A stretch of 64,000 nucleotides of DNA from Spiroplasma syrphidicola EA-1 (lineage in GTDB: Bacteria > Bacillota_I > Bacilli_A > Mycoplasmatales > Mycoplasmataceae): the NCBI RefSeq assembly GCF_000400955.1, contig NC_021284.1:248001-312000 (forward strand), read 5' to 3'. The notes beneath the pieces are model-generated. The model was not told where the DNA came from. It saw only the letters and a list, made by a program, of their open reading frames with translations, and did no database searches. This document shows, in pieces, positions 1 to 10,420 of this stretch. The translations under genes were made by a program, and so were the position numbers. Numbering within the stretch: position 1 is the stretch's first letter; every line of letters starts with the position of its first letter.

Positions 1-465
1 ATGGAAGTACCAGTTGTTAAAAAAATTGTTGTTAATATGGGAGCCGGAGATGCAACAAGCAATGCAAAAGTAATCGAAGATATTACAAATGAATTAGGAT
101 TAATTACTGGTCAAAAAGCAGTAATTACTAAAGCAAAAAAATCAATCGCATCATTTAAACTACGTGAAGGAATGCCAATTGGGGCGAAAGTAACTTTACG
201 TGGTAAAAAAATGTATGAGTTTTTAGATAAATTAATTAATATTGCTTTACCACGAGTAAGAGACTTCCGTGGGGTTAGTTCATCAGGATATGATGGACGA
301 GGAAATTACACATTAGGAATTAAAGAACAAATCATTTTCCCAGAAATTGATTACGATAAAGTAAAAAAAGTTCGTGGGATGGATATTACAATTGTTACAA
401 ATGCCAAAAACAATCAAGATGCACACGCATTATTAGTAAAAATGGGAATGCCATTTAAAAAATAG
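1..465 (+). CDS. rplE: 50S ribosomal protein L5, 5' end outside window
   Basis: L5 binds 5S rRNA in the large ribosomal subunit. The 154 visible residues cover the conserved core, including the [11 protein letters not shown] segment near the start and the [12 protein letters not shown] segment. Family members run to about 180 residues and have roughly 25 residues before this point, so the ATG at position 1 is probably an internal Met and the gene is cut by the window edge rather than truncated. It is followed 12 bases later by rpsN with a GGGGAT-type ribosome-binding site, in normal spc operon order. Confidence 0.96.
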   Translation: MEVPVVKKIVVNMGAGDATSNAKVIEDITNELGLITGQKAVITKAKKSIASFKLREGMPIGAKVTLRGKKMYEFLDKLINIALPRVRDFRGVSSSGYDGRGNYTLGIKEQIIFPEIDYDKVKKVRGMDITIVTNAKNNQDAHALLVKMGMPFKK

Positions 466-477
466 GGGGATCGAGAC

Positions 478-663
478 ATGGCGAAAAAATCATTAAAAGT
501 TAAACAACAACGTCATCCAAAATTTAAAACACGTGGATATACTCGTTGTGGACAATGTGGTCGACCACATGCCGTTTTACGTAAATATAACTTATGCCGT
601 ATTTGCTTTAGAAATTTAGCATACAAAGGCCAAATTCCTGGGGTAAAGAAAGCTTCATGGTAG
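478..663 (+). CDS. rpsN: 30S ribosomal protein S14, zinc-binding type
   Basis: A 61-residue S14 of the short, zinc-containing class. Cysteines at 24, 27, 40 and 43 form the two CxxC pairs of the zinc ribbon, and the C-terminus (GVKKASW) is typical. S14 sits in the head of the small subunit. It lies between rplE and rpsH as in other Gram-positive spc operons. A minus-strand open frame overlapping it is a shadow. Confidence 0.97.
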   Translation: MAKKSLKVKQQRHPKFKTRGYTRCGQCGRPHAVLRKYNLCRICFRNLAYKGQIPGVKKASW

Positions 664-681
664 AAAGAGAGACTGAAAATT

Positions 682-1071
682 ATGATGATTGATACTATCG
701 CAGATATGTTAACTAGAATTAGAAATGCGAACCAAAGATTACACAAAAGTGTAGCAATGCCTTCAAGTAAAATGAAAGTAAGAATTGCGGAAATTTTAAA
801 AGAAGAAGGATACATTGAGGACTTTAAAGTTGAAGGGGATGCTAAAAAAGAGTTAACATTATCGCTAAAATATAAAGGTAAAACAAAAGTTATTTCAGGA
901 TTAAAAAGAATTTCAAAACCAGGTTTAAGAGTTTACGTACCCGTTGAAAATGTCCCTCATGTTTTGAATGGATTAGGAATTGCAATTATATCTACAAGTA
1001 AAGGAATTATGACAGACAAAGCAGCGAAAAAAGCTCACTTAGGTGGCGAAGTAATTGCTTATGTGTGATAG
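682..1071 (+). CDS. rpsH: 30S ribosomal protein S8
   Basis: S8 binds the central domain of 16S rRNA. The N-terminus ([12 protein letters not shown]) and the C-terminal GGEV.AYVW are diagnostic. The last codon before TAG is TGA at 1066-1068; reading it as Trp restores the Trp that ends S8 in most bacteria, direct evidence for the mollicute code. The protein is 129 residues. Start is the first of two adjacent ATGs (682 or 685), preceded by an AGAAAGAGAG purine tract. Confidence 0.97.
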
Positions 1072-1092
1072 AAAGATACAGGATTAGAGAAA

Positions 1093-1632
1093 ATGTCACG
1101 TATTGGTAATCGCGAATTAAAAATTCCAGCAGGAGTAGAAGTAACAATTCAAAATAATAGTGTGATCGTAAAAGGATCAAAAGGGCAATTAGAACAAGCA
1201 ATCCCAAGTGTAATTAAAGTAGAAAACACTGATGGTGTAATCACAACAAAAAGAAGCAATGAAATTAAACATACAAAACAACTACATGGAACAATTAACT
1301 CACTAATTCAAGGAATGCTTGAAGGAGTAAGTAAAGGGTTCAAAAAAGAATTAGAAATTAATGGGGTTGGATATAAAGCAGCCTTACAAGGGGATAAAAT
1401 TACCCTAAACTTAGGATATTCACATCCAATTGAATATAAAATTCCGCAAGGAATTACTGTTACAATCCCAAAACCAACACAAATTGTTGTCGAAGGAATT
1501 TCAAAACAATTAGTTGGCGAAGTCGCTGCAAACATCAGAAGTTATCGTAAACCAGAACCTTACAAAGGTAAAGGGATTAAATATAAAAATGAATACATTA
1601 TTCGTAAAGAAGGAAAATCAGCTGGTAAATAA
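1093..1632 (+). CDS. rplF: 50S ribosomal protein L6
   Basis: A 179-residue L6 with the usual MSRIGN start and the C-terminal [10 protein letters not shown] motif that contacts 23S rRNA near the GTPase-associated centre. Length is normal for the family. It follows rpsH by 21 bases and precedes rplR by 21 bases, in standard spc operon order. Confidence 0.97.
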   Translation: MSRIGNRELKIPAGVEVTIQNNSVIVKGSKGQLEQAIPSVIKVENTDGVITTKRSNEIKHTKQLHGTINSLIQGMLEGVSKGFKKELEINGVGYKAALQGDKITLNLGYSHPIEYKIPQGITVTIPKPTQIVVEGISKQLVGEVAANIRSYRKPEPYKGKGIKYKNEYIIRKEGKSAGK

Positions 1633-1653
1633 CAGCAAAGGAGTAGAAGAAAA

Positions 1654-2007
1654 ATGACAAATTCACGTAGTAAAAATCGTAAAAGAAGACATTTCCGTGT
1701 TAGAGCAAAAATTAGCGGCACAACCTCTATTCCACGTCTGAATGTATTCAAATCAAATGGACATTTTTATGCCCAATTAATTGATGATGTTAAGCAAGCA
1801 ACTATCGTATCAGCCTCAACTTTAAAAATGGCTGATTTAAAATCAACAAGCAATATTGCCGCAGCTGAAAAAGTTGGGCAAGAAATTGCAAAACAAGCGA
1901 TCGCTAAAAAAATCACAACCGTTGTATTTGACCGTGGAGGGTATTTATACCATGGAAAAGTAAAAGCATTTGCAGAAGCTGCTCGTCAAGCAGGACTGAA
2001 GTTTTAA
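1654..2007 (+). CDS. rplR: 50S ribosomal protein L18
   Basis: L18 binds 5S rRNA. The 117-residue product is basic at the N-terminus ([17 protein letters not shown]) and carries the conserved [21 protein letters not shown] segment near the C-terminus. An AAGGAG ribosome-binding site precedes the ATG. Spacing to rpsE is 17 bases. Confidence 0.96.
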   Translation: MTNSRSKNRKRRHFRVRAKISGTTSIPRLNVFKSNGHFYAQLIDDVKQATIVSASTLKMADLKSTSNIAAAEKVGQEIAKQAIAKKITTVVFDRGGYLYHGKVKAFAEAARQAGLKF

Positions 2008-2024
2008 GAAGGAGAGTTAGGATA

Positions 2025-2687
2025 ATGGCAGATAAAAAAGAAAATGTTGTAGAACAAACAACACCAGTTGAAAATTCACCAGTTAAAGCAGAAGGTAATA
2101 GTGTTGGAACAAGAGAAAACCAAAACGGACAAACAGGATTTGCTCCTCGTCGCGATGGCAATCAACGTTGAGATAAAAACAATGATCGTCGTCGTAACAA
2201 TTTAGAAGAAAATCCGTTTGAAGAAAAAGTTGTTACAATTAATCGTGTTACAAAAGTTACAAAAGGGGGGCGTCACTTCCGTTTCGCTGCTGTTGTTGTA
2301 ATTGGTGATAAAAAAGGCCGTGTTGGCTTTGGAACAGGAAAAGCAAATGAAGTTCCTGATGCGATTAAAAAAGCAATTAAAGAAGCGAAAAAACAACTTG
2401 TTCGTGTTCCAATTGTTGGAACAACAGTTCCTCATGAAGTAATTGGCCACTTTGGTTCATCAAAAGTTTTAATTAAACCAGCCAAAAAAGGGACTGGAGT
2501 TATTGCTGGAGGACCAGCACGAGCAATTATTGAATTAGCAGGATTAGCAGATGTTTATACAAAATCACTAGGATCAAATACACCAATTAATATGATTAGA
2601 GCAACGCTTGAAGGATTAAGAGAACTACGTACAATTGACCAAATTAGTAAATTACGTAATAAAACCCCTGAAGAATTAAAAGGATAA
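2025..2687 (+). CDS. rpsE: 30S ribosomal protein S5 with N-terminal extension
   Basis: The 220-residue product has a standard S5 core from about residue 64 ([20 protein letters not shown]), with the double-stranded RNA-binding fold and the [16 protein letters not shown] motif. The first 60 or so residues are a polar, Gln/Asn/Arg-rich extension of low complexity that S5 lacks in most bacteria but which occurs in mollicutes. One internal TGA (Trp, about residue 49) lies in the extension. An AAGGAGAG ribosome-binding site sits 10 bases before the ATG. Confidence 0.95.
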
Positions 2688-2702
2688 GAAGAGGAATTGA
2701 TC

Positions 2703-3140
2703 ATGAAATTAAATGAATTACAATATACAGAAGGTTCACGTCATAGCAAAAAACGCTTAGGTCGTGGGACTGGATCAGGAATCGGAAAAACTTCAGGGAA
2801 AGGGCATAAAGGTCAAAATGCTCGTAGTGGGGGAGGAGTTCGTCCTGGCTTTGAAGGGGGACAAACACCAATCTTCCGTCGTTTACCTAAAGTAGGGTTT
2901 ACAAGCTTAAATAAAAAAGATTATACAATTCTAAACTTAAATGATTTAGAAACAATTAATTTAACTGATGTAAATCACAAAACTTTAGTTGAAAAAAAAG
3001 TAATTAAAAATGAAAAAGCATTAATTAAAATCTTAGGTAATGGTAAAATTACTAAGACAGTTAATGTAAAAGTTAACAAAATTTCAGCTAGTGCTAAAGA
3101 TGCAATCGAAAAAGCTGGCGGGAAAGTTGAGGTAGTATAG
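2703..3140 (+). CDS. rplO: 50S ribosomal protein L15
   Basis: L15 is a late-assembling large-subunit protein. The glycine-rich N-terminal half ([19 protein letters not shown]) and a C-terminal domain ending GGKVEVV are typical; length 145 residues. I chose the ATG at 2703 rather than a TTG six bases upstream because the AAGAAGAGG site is better spaced for the ATG. rpmD (L30), which separates rpsE and rplO in many bacteria, is absent: only 15 bases lie between them. Confidence 0.95.
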   Translation: MKLNELQYTEGSRHSKKRLGRGTGSGIGKTSGKGHKGQNARSGGGVRPGFEGGQTPIFRRLPKVGFTSLNKKDYTILNLNDLETINLTDVNHKTLVEKKVIKNEKALIKILGNGKITKTVNVKVNKISASAKDAIEKAGGKVEVV

Positions 3141-3142
3141 TT

Positions 3143-4558
3143 GTGAAAACTAAGGCTAAAAAACAGAAAAAGGAAATAAGTTTGACAAAATCTTCAAGTT
3201 TCTTTGTTAAAAACAAAGATTTGATTAAAAGAATTTTATTTACAATTATGGTTTTAGTAATTATTCGTTTGGGTAGTTACTTAACTGTCCCTGGGGTTCA
3301 GGTTTCTGATAACTTTAATAGTAATGCAGAATCAGAACAATTCTTTGCGCTAATTTCAATGTTAGGTGGGGGAACACTAGGTCAATTTTCAATTTTAGCC
3401 TTAGGGGTATCACCATATATTACCGCCTCAATTATTGTCCAATTATTATCGACTGATGTAATTCCACCGCTATCGCGTTGAGCAAAAAGTGGGGAAAAAG
3501 GTCGAAAAAAATTGGATCGTTTAACAAAATGATTAACAATCCCCTTTGCAATTATGCAGGGGATTGCGACTATCTTTACAATGGCTAACCAAGGTTTAAT
3601 TACCCCAAAATGAACATCAAGTGATTTTGGAACAGGAAGCCCAATCTTCTATTACATTTTAATTCCTTGTGCTTTGATTGCCGGAACAATGTTAATGTTG
3701 TGAATGGCAGATCAAATTACGATTAAAGGAATTGGAAATGGGGTTTCGTTAATTATTTTTGCCGGAATTGTTGCTAAATTACCAGAAAATTTAATGACAA
3801 CTTTCAAATTCTGAATTTCAGGGCAAGAAGATATTAACTTATTGTTTGATGGAATCCTAAAATTCTTAGGATATGTCATCATGTTCTTATTAGTAATTCT
3901 CTTTGTCGTAATGTTAAATGAATCGGAGCGAAAACTACCAATTCAACAAACGGGAAGTGGATTATCCGCGGGGGGTCAAGAAGAGACCAAACCGTTCTTA
4001 CCATTAAAAATTAACTCTGCTGGAGTTATCCCTGTTATTTTTGCCTCAGCATTAATTTCAGCGCCAATTACTGTTGCCCAAATCATTAGTGTTAATAATC
4101 CAACAAATGGTTTTGTGTGATTTAGTAATAACTATTTATCATTTAATACGTGACCTGGAATTATTATTTATGCTGTTTTAACGATTTTATTTACATTCTT
4201 GTATTCACAAGTGCAAATGAATCCAGAAAAGATTGCCGAAAACTTTCAAAAAGCGGGAACGTTTATTCCCGGAGTACGGCCAGGAAAAGAAACAGAAAAA
4301 TATATTAAAGGGACAATTAATCGTTTAAGTATTTTAGGATCAATTTTCTTAGCGGGAATTGCCGTCTTACCATACATTATTAGTAAATTAACATCCTTAC
4401 CAAGTGCTTTAGCAATTGGAGGAACCGGGTTAATTATTATGGTTTCAGTTGCGTTAGAAACAGTTCGTCAAGTTAAAGGACGAATTACTCAACAAGCCTT
4501 TATTGATAAAAAAGCCGAAAGTATTATTAATGACAAAAACGATTCATATTTGTGATAG
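3143..4558 (+). CDS. secY: Preprotein translocase subunit SecY
   Basis: SecY forms the protein-conducting channel of the cytoplasmic membrane. The 471-residue product has about ten hydrophobic segments and the family motifs TVPGV near the first membrane segment, LGVSPYITASIIVQLL (plug and TM2) and a cytoplasmic loop with GIGNGVS. The frame is interrupted by many TGA codons read as Trp, including the one before the TAG stop. The start is GTG at 3143, two bases after the rplO stop, which suggests translational coupling. Confidence 0.96.
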
Positions 4559-4576
4559 AAAAGGAAAAATATTGTA

Positions 4577-5215
4577 ATGAAAAACATTATTTTATTAGGA
4601 GCGCCTGGGAGTGGGAAAGGTACACAATCAGAACATTTAATTCAAGAATATGGCTTTCATCATCTTTCAACGGGCGATATTATTCGCAAAAATATTCACG
4701 ATAATACCGAATATGGTCAATTATGTAAAAAATATTCCGAAGAAGGGAAGTTAGTTCCTGATGATATTATGATTGCAATGGTTGAAGACCATTTAAAAAA
4801 TTTGCAAGGAAGCATCATTTGAGATGGCTTTCCACGCACAATTAATCAAGCGCAAAAATTAGACCAATTATTGGCAAAATTAGGACGTAAGATTAACCAT
4901 ACATTATATTTTGAAATTGATGAAAGTAAGCTAATTGCCCGTATTACTGGGCGACGCATTTGTCCAAAATGTGGTAAAACATACCATTTAACAGCTTTAC
5001 CACCAAAACAAGAAGGACTTTGTGACCTTGATGGAAGCGCTTTAATTCAACGCGCTGATGATAGCGTTGACAAAATTACTGTTCGTTTAGCGGCTTATCA
5101 TAAAGATACAGCCCCATTAGTGGATTATTATTTACATCAACAAAATTTAACGGTCATTGATGCTGATATGACGGGACATGCCGTTTGAGATCAAATCGTG
5201 GCGGTACTTAAATAA
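4577..5215 (+). CDS. adk: Adenylate kinase
   Basis: Interconverts ATP + AMP and 2 ADP. The P-loop GAPGSGKG is at residues 8-15, the AMP-binding STGD follows, and the lid carries a zinc site built from Cys129, Cys132, Cys149 and Asp152, as in Gram-positive long-form enzymes. Length is 212 residues with two in-frame TGA Trp codons. It lies between secY and infA; map, often found here in Firmicutes, has moved downstream of rplQ. Confidence 0.96.
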
Positions 5216-5232
5216 AAAGGAGGTAATATTGA

Positions 5233-5451
5233 ATGGCCAAAAGTGATTTATTAGAAGTCCAAGGGACAATTTTAGAAGTATTACCAAATACAATGTTTAA
5301 GGTGAAATTAGAAAATGGCGCAGTTATTCTTGCCCACGTTTCTGGTAAAATCCGGATGAATTACATTCGCATTTTACCAGGGGATGCGGTAACTGTTGAA
5401 ATGTCACCTTACGATTTAGAACGTGGGCGAATTATTTTTAGACATAAATAG
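5233..5451 (+). CDS. infA: Translation initiation factor IF-1
   Basis: A 72-residue OB-fold protein matching IF-1 along its length ([21 protein letters not shown] and the C-terminal SPYDL.RGRI.FR). It occupies the ribosomal A site during initiation. An AAAAGGAGG ribosome-binding site precedes the ATG, stronger than most in the operon. Confidence 0.97.
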   Translation: MAKSDLLEVQGTILEVLPNTMFKVKLENGAVILAHVSGKIRMNYIRILPGDAVTVEMSPYDLERGRIIFRHK

Positions 5452-5474
5452 AAAATGTAAAAGGAGACAGCACG

Positions 5475-5588
5475 ATGAAAGTACGATCATCTGTAAAAAA
5501 AATTTGTGACAAATGTCGTGTAATTAGACGAAAAAGTCGTGTTATGATAATTTGTCAACAACCAAAACACAAGCAAAGACAAGGTTAA
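5475..5588 (+). CDS. rpmJ: 50S ribosomal protein L36
   Basis: A 37-residue protein with Cys11, Cys14, Cys27 and His32, the zinc ligands of the L36 ribbon, and a very basic sequence ([20 protein letters not shown]). It lies between infA and rpsM, the expected place, with AAGGAGA upstream of the ATG. Confidence 0.96.
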   Translation: MKVRSSVKKICDKCRVIRRKSRVMIICQQPKHKQRQG

Positions 5589-5604
5589 TAGAGGAGGAAG
5601 TTAA

Positions 5605-5970
5605 ATGGCACGTATTGGCGGAGTAGATATTCCAAATGATAAGCGAGTAGTTATTGCATTAACTTATATCTATGGAATTGGGAAACCATTATCACAAGAA
5701 ATTTTAAAAAGAGCTAGCATCTCAGAAGATGTTCGCGTTAAAGATTTATCAGAAGATGAATTAACAAAAATCAGAAATGAAATTGCAAAATATAAAACTG
5801 AAGGGGACTTACGTCGAGAAGTTGCTCTAAACATTAAACGTTTAATGGAAATTGGAAGTTATCGCGGAATGCGTCACCGTAAAGGGTTACCAGTTCGTGG
5901 ACAATCTTCAAAACAAAATGCTCGAACAGTTAAAGGACCACGTAAAACTGTGGCTAATAAGAAAAAATAG
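5605..5970 (+). CDS. rpsM: 30S ribosomal protein S13
   Basis: S13 lies at the head of the small subunit and contacts the P-site tRNA. The sequence begins [26 protein letters not shown] and has the C-terminal [14 protein letters not shown] motif; 121 residues is normal. A GAGGAGG site precedes the ATG. Confidence 0.97.
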   Translation: MARIGGVDIPNDKRVVIALTYIYGIGKPLSQEILKRASISEDVRVKDLSEDELTKIRNEIAKYKTEGDLRREVALNIKRLMEIGSYRGMRHRKGLPVRGQSSKQNARTVKGPRKTVANKKK

Positions 5971-5988
5971 GTAGAGAGGAGAATAATT

Positions 5989-6378
5989 ATGGCAGGTAAA
6001 AAAACAGTTAGCAAGAAAAAAGCGAAAAAAAATATTCTGAAAGGAATCGCCCATATTCATTCAACTTTCAATAATACAATTGTGACAATTTCAGATGAAG
6101 CAGGAAATGTAATTTCTTGATCATCAGCTGGCGCAATGGGATTTAAAGGAAGTAAAAAATCAACACCATATGCAGCGCAAATGGTTGCTGAAGCAGCTGG
6201 GAAAGCAAGTCAAGAACACGGAATGAATAGTGTTCAAGTTGAAGTTAAAGGTCCGGGACCAGGAAGAGATGCTGCCGTGCGTAGTATTCAAGCAATTGGG
6301 TTAGAAATTACTTCAATTAAAGATGTAACTCCAATTCCTCATAATGGGGCAAGACCACCAAAAAGACCAAGAGGATAG
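5989..6378 (+). CDS. rpsK: 30S ribosomal protein S11
   Basis: S11 forms part of the platform of the small subunit. The 129-residue product has [15 protein letters not shown] near the start and the conserved [14 protein letters not shown] and [17 protein letters not shown] motifs. An internal TGA near residue 44 is Trp (conserved SWSSAG). Confidence 0.97.
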
Positions 6379-6392
6379 GAGATAGATACTTA

Positions 6393-7346
6393 ATGAAACA
6401 ATTTATTAGACCAGAATTTAAATTACAAGCTGAAGATAAGACAAATAATTATGGTAAATTTTTAGTTGAACCATTAGAACGTGGTTTTGGGATAACTTTA
6501 GGTAATGCTATTCGCCGAACACTATTATCCGCAACACCAGGAGCAGCTGTTTTTGCTGTGCGGATTAAAGGGGCATCACATGAATTTACAGCAATCCCAG
6601 GGGTTGTTGAACATGTGACAAAGATTATTTTAAACATTAAAAATTTAGTGTTAATTATCAACCAAGATATTATTCCTGACGGAGAATCAGTAATCTTAAA
6701 AATTTCTTCAACAAAAGAAGGAGAAATTTTAGCAAAAGATATTATTTTACCAGCCGGTGTTGAAGTTGTTAATCCAAGTCTTCATCTTGCAACAATTTCA
6801 AAAGGGGGAAGCTTAGAAATTGAATTACATGCGCGTAATTCACGGGGATATAAATCATTTAATGACAATAAAAAAGAAAAAAAATATGCTGATTTAATTG
6901 TTATTGATTCAAATTATTCACCAATTCAAAAAGTTTCTTACAAAGTTGAACCAACAAAAGTTGGGAAAAATGCTGATTTAGAAAAATTAGAATTAGAAGT
7001 TCAAACAGATAGTTCAATTACCCCAGTTAATGCGGTGGCAATGGCAGCGAAAGTTTTAACAGAACACTTAGAATTCTTTGTTAACTTAAATGAAGCTATT
7101 AAAGCAACTCAAATTATTTCGTCAGAAACTGAAACAGAAGAAGATGAATTAGATCGTAGTATTGATGAATTAGAGTTTACACAACGTTCACAAAATTGCT
7201 TAAAACGAGCAAAAATTGATACATTACGTGATTTAGTTTCAAAAACAGAAGATGAAATTCAACAAATCCGTAATTTAGGGAAAAAATCATTAACAGAAAT
7301 TAAAGAAAAAGTTGCCCAATTAGGGTTACACTTTAGAAGAGATTAG
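6393..7346 (+). CDS. rpoA: RNA polymerase subunit alpha
   Basis: The 317-residue product has the alpha N-terminal assembly domain ([27 protein letters not shown]) and, from about residue 250, the alpha C-terminal domain with its helix-hairpin-helix DNA-binding motif ([35 protein letters not shown]). It sits between rpsK and rplQ, as in most bacteria. Confidence 0.97.
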   Translation: MKQFIRPEFKLQAEDKTNNYGKFLVEPLERGFGITLGNAIRRTLLSATPGAAVFAVRIKGASHEFTAIPGVVEHVTKIILNIKNLVLIINQDIIPDGESVILKISSTKEGEILAKDIILPAGVEVVNPSLHLATISKGGSLEIELHARNSRGYKSFNDNKKEKKYADLIVIDSNYSPIQKVSYKVEPTKVGKNADLEKLELEVQTDSSITPVNAVAMAAKVLTEHLEFFVNLNEAIKATQIISSETETEEDELDRSIDELEFTQRSQNCLKRAKIDTLRDLVSKTEDEIQQIRNLGKKSLTEIKEKVAQLGLHFRRD

Positions 7347-7361
7347 TAAGGAGGAGTTCAA

Positions 7362-7721
7362 ATGTCATATCAACAAAAAAGAGGAAAAAACACTTCATGA
7401 AGAAATGGTTTAATGCGTAATTTAGCAACAGAATTAATTATTCATGAACGCCTAGAAGTTACTGAAACAAGAGCAAAAGAATTACGTAAACATGTTGATA
7501 AACTAGTTACTTTAGGAAAACGTCAAGATTTGCATTCACGTCGTCGTGCGGCAAGTTTCTTACGTAATATTGATGCAAATGAAAAAGAAACAGCATTACA
7601 AAAATTATTTGATGGTGTCGCTAAAAAATATAAAAATCGTAATGGTGGATACACTCGAATTCTGAAGTTAGATAATCGTAAAGGCGATAATGCCCCAATG
7701 GTAATTATCGAATTAGTATAA
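7362..7721 (+). CDS. rplQ: 50S ribosomal protein L17
   Basis: A 119-residue L17 ([25 protein letters not shown], with the Trp encoded by TGA) ending in [12 protein letters not shown]. It is the last gene of the ribosomal operon; a strong intrinsic terminator follows directly. A TAAGGAGG site precedes the ATG. Confidence 0.96.
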
Positions 7722-7748
7722 AAACTAATGGCAACATTAGTTTTTTTA
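7722..7748 (+). terminator. Intrinsic terminator of the ribosomal operon
   Basis: AAACTAATG, a GCAA tetraloop, then CATTAGTTT and a run of T. Perfect 9-bp stem directly after the rplQ stop. Confidence 0.93.
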
Positions 7749-7782
7749 TTTTATAATTAAAAGGAGAAAAGAGGAGAAAAAG

Positions 7783-8526
7783 ATGGTAACAATAAAAACC
7801 ACACAAGAAATTAACTATATGCGTAAAGCTTGTGAAACACTAAAATTAATTCATGAAGAATTAAAAGCAATGATTAAACCAGGAGTAACAGGATTAATGT
7901 TAAATCAAAAAGCCGAAGAAATTATTGCTGCGAATGATTGTGTCCCAAATTTTAAAGGCTTATACAATTTTCCAGCTTCAATTTGTGTTTCGTTAAATGA
8001 TGTTTTAGTCCATGGGATTCCTGATCATCGTCCCTTTCAAGATGGCGATTTAGTATCTGTTGATGCAGGATGTGCTTATCAAGGTTATAATTCCGATGGG
8101 GCTTTTACTGTCATTGTTGGGAGTCCAAAAGATCCAATTGATGAAAAATTGGTTTTGGTTACCAAAACATCATTGGATAAAGCAATTGCGATTTTAAAAC
8201 CCGGAGTTAGAATTGGGGATATTAGTGCCACAATCCAAAGTTATGTTGAAGAAAATGGCTTTTTTTTACCAACCGAGTTTACAGGGCATGGGATTGGCCG
8301 TAATTTGCATGAAGATCCCCATATTCCCAATAGTGGTCCAGCTGGGGTTGGGATGCGTTTACAAGCGGGGATGACAATTTGTATTGAACCAATGGTCCAA
8401 ATTGGGACAAAAGAGATTAAAATGCTTAGTGATAATTGAACGCCTGTTTCAAAAAATCGTTTAAATAGTGCCCATTTTGAGCATACAATTTTAATTACCG
8501 ATGAAGGTTGTGAAGTATTAACATAA
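7783..8526 (+). CDS. map: Methionine aminopeptidase, type I
   Basis: Removes the N-terminal Met from nascent proteins. The five dinuclear metal ligands are present: Asp94, Asp105, His169 (TGHGIG), Glu202 (IEPM) and Glu233 (FEHT), with the substrate His in VHGIP. Length 247 residues, a type Ia enzyme without zinc-finger extension. It has its own ribosome-binding site (AAAAGGAG) after the terminator of the ribosomal operon. Confidence 0.96.
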
Positions 8527-8580
8527 TCAAAGATAATTACTAAAATTGCATTCGACAATAAAAAAATAGCTTTAAAATGT

Positions 8581-8586
8581 TATAAT
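8581..8586 (+). promoter_or_regulatory. -10 box for the 8.6 kb gene pair
   Basis: TATAAT, 31 bases before the chosen start codon of the next gene; no convincing -35 hexamer. It places transcription start near 8593, which argues against the ATG at 8593 as translation start. Confidence 0.6.
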
Positions 8587-8616
8587 AAAGGTATGAAAAA
8601 GGAGAAGGATGTTTAT

Positions 8617-9588
8617 ATGTTTTTATCATTTCTTATTGTCGCGCAGAATAATCCAGTTAAATTAATTAAAACACTTAGTTCAATTGGGGCGCAAACAGAA
8701 CAAGATTTTGAAGTTATTTTAGTTGACGATACTGGTTTTCAACCAAAATCAGTTGTTTTAGACTTTATGTCAGAACATTTTTATCAATTTAACAATCAAA
8801 TCAAAGTAATTACCAATTTACGTAGTCAAGGTTTTTCATATTCAATGAATACAGGAATTAATAATGCCAGTGGCGATTATATTGTTTTTGTTAAAGAAGG
8901 TGAAGTTCTTCATGAAAATCTTGTTGAAACATTGAAAAAAACAGTAGCAGAATTTAGTACTAATAATAAAACAATTAATCTTTTAGAATTTGGGATTCAA
9001 TATGCTAATCTGAAGAAAAATAGTTATAGTCGTTTAGCAACTGATAAATTATTATCACCAAAAACAAATAAAGAAGTTTTAGCATACGTGCATCCTTTAT
9101 TGCATACAAAAGCTTTTAACCGCGAAATGTTAATTAAAAAACAAATTTACTTTGTTAATTATACTCGCAACGAAACATTCTTTATTTATAAAGTTTTAGC
9201 TTATGCTGATGGGGTTGTGGCAGTTAAAGATATCTTAGCTGACTATGATTTAGAACAAGTTAAATACAGTGTTTTTGATTTATTAAAACAATGAGTTCAT
9301 ATTTTTAACTTTTATCGTGAACATAGTTTGTATAAAGAATATTATGATGAATTAGAATATGCTTATGTTCGTTTCTGTTTAGTGTCATTTTTACGATTAG
9401 TGCGTTTACAACATAATAAACAATTGGCAATTAAAGCAATTAATAGTGCAGAAAATAAAGTTGATCGCCGAATTAAGTCGTTTATGAAAAATAAATATGC
9501 AAAAAATATTAGTGAACCAAAATTCCGAATAATTGCTGAAGATATTAAAGGTTATATTAAAGCATGACGCTCTGAATTTACTAGATAA
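8617..9588 (+). CDS. Glycosyltransferase family 2-like protein
   Basis: The 323-residue product starts like a GT-A glycosyltransferase: a beta strand (MFLSFLIVAQNN), the EVILVDD segment at about residues 32-38, and SQGFSYSMNTGINNASGDYIVFV, which matches the GLSAARNTGIKNAKGEYI.F pattern. The metal-binding DxD expected next is replaced by VKEGEVL, so catalysis is uncertain. No membrane segment seen. I chose the ATG at 8617 over 8593 because AAAAAGGAGAAGG precedes it at good spacing. It may form an operon with the RDD protein downstream (17-base gap). Confidence 0.72.
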
Positions 9589-9605
9589 GAGTTTTTAACG
9601 TTAAT

Positions 9606-10385
9606 ATGAAAATTATTACCCAAAAAACAGTTGATGACTTACCAGAAGTTAATGAACAAACTGTAAAAAAACCACTACCTTCAACAGAGTCTGAACCTTC
9701 GGAACTAGATTATTTTCTTTTAGCCTCACCGTGAAGGATCATTTTAGCCCGTTTTTTTGATATTATTATTGCCAGTATTTTGCCGTTAGTCTTATCAATA
9801 ACAATGGTGAAGTGGAATCCGACCTATGCGATTTGGGGGCCAATTTTATTAATTGTCATAACTTTTATTTTTTTATTTCTTTACTTTATTATCGTACCAT
9901 ATTTGTGGGGTGGCAAAACTTTTTGTAAATGAGTTTTGCGAATTAAACTAATTTGTTTAAATCAAAAAATAACTTTTTTAGCCTTGTTTGTTCGGGAAAC
10001 GTTAATTATTTTTATTCCGTGGCTAATTGAATTATTATTTGATTTTGCCTGCATTATGATTTTTAAAATAAATATTATTGATCTTTTCAAAAATAAAACA
10101 ATTGATGCCCCAATTGTCGTTGTTATTATGAAAATAGTTGTAACATTTTATTTTTTATGATATCTAGGTTTAGTTTTTGCCGTCATTTTTAATAAAGACC
10201 ATCAAATTTTACTTGATCGGCAATCAAAATTAATGATTGTTAAAATAAAACCAAAAGAAGCGGTAGTTACAAGTAAACCAGTTAAAAAACTGATTAATCG
10301 GGATAAAAAACATGTCCATTTAGGAACAGACCAGCCAGGAAATTTAACGGATGAAGCGTTAAAAGAAATTGATGAACTAACATAA
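9606..10385 (+). CDS. RDD-family membrane protein
   Basis: A 259-residue integral membrane protein. After a polar 40-residue N-terminus comes LLASPWRIILARFFDIIIASIL, containing the Arg...Asp pair that names RDD proteins (R..ARFFD), then several hydrophobic segments, GGKTFCKWVLRIKL (typical of the family) and a charged C-terminal tail. Substrate unknown; some family members are thought to be ion antiporters. No strong ribosome-binding site, so it may be coupled to the upstream gene. Confidence 0.72.
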
Positions 10386-10420
10386 TATTGGTTAATATTA
10401 TATATAAAGGAGCTTAGAAA

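Noticed and set aside
1-465. rplE as a 5'-truncated pseudogene
   Set aside because: It is cut by the window edge; the visible part is intact and conserved.
513-815. Minus-strand open frames in the ribosomal operon (also 1007-1207, 1308-1535, 1913-2161, 2202-2450 and many others)
   Set aside because: They overlap well-conserved + strand genes, lack ribosome-binding sites and match nothing I recognise.
3143-4558. secY, adk, asnS, pcrA and others as broken genes because frames are interrupted by TGA
   Set aside because: TGA is Trp here: conserved Trp positions (for example the last residue of S8) are encoded by TGA throughout.
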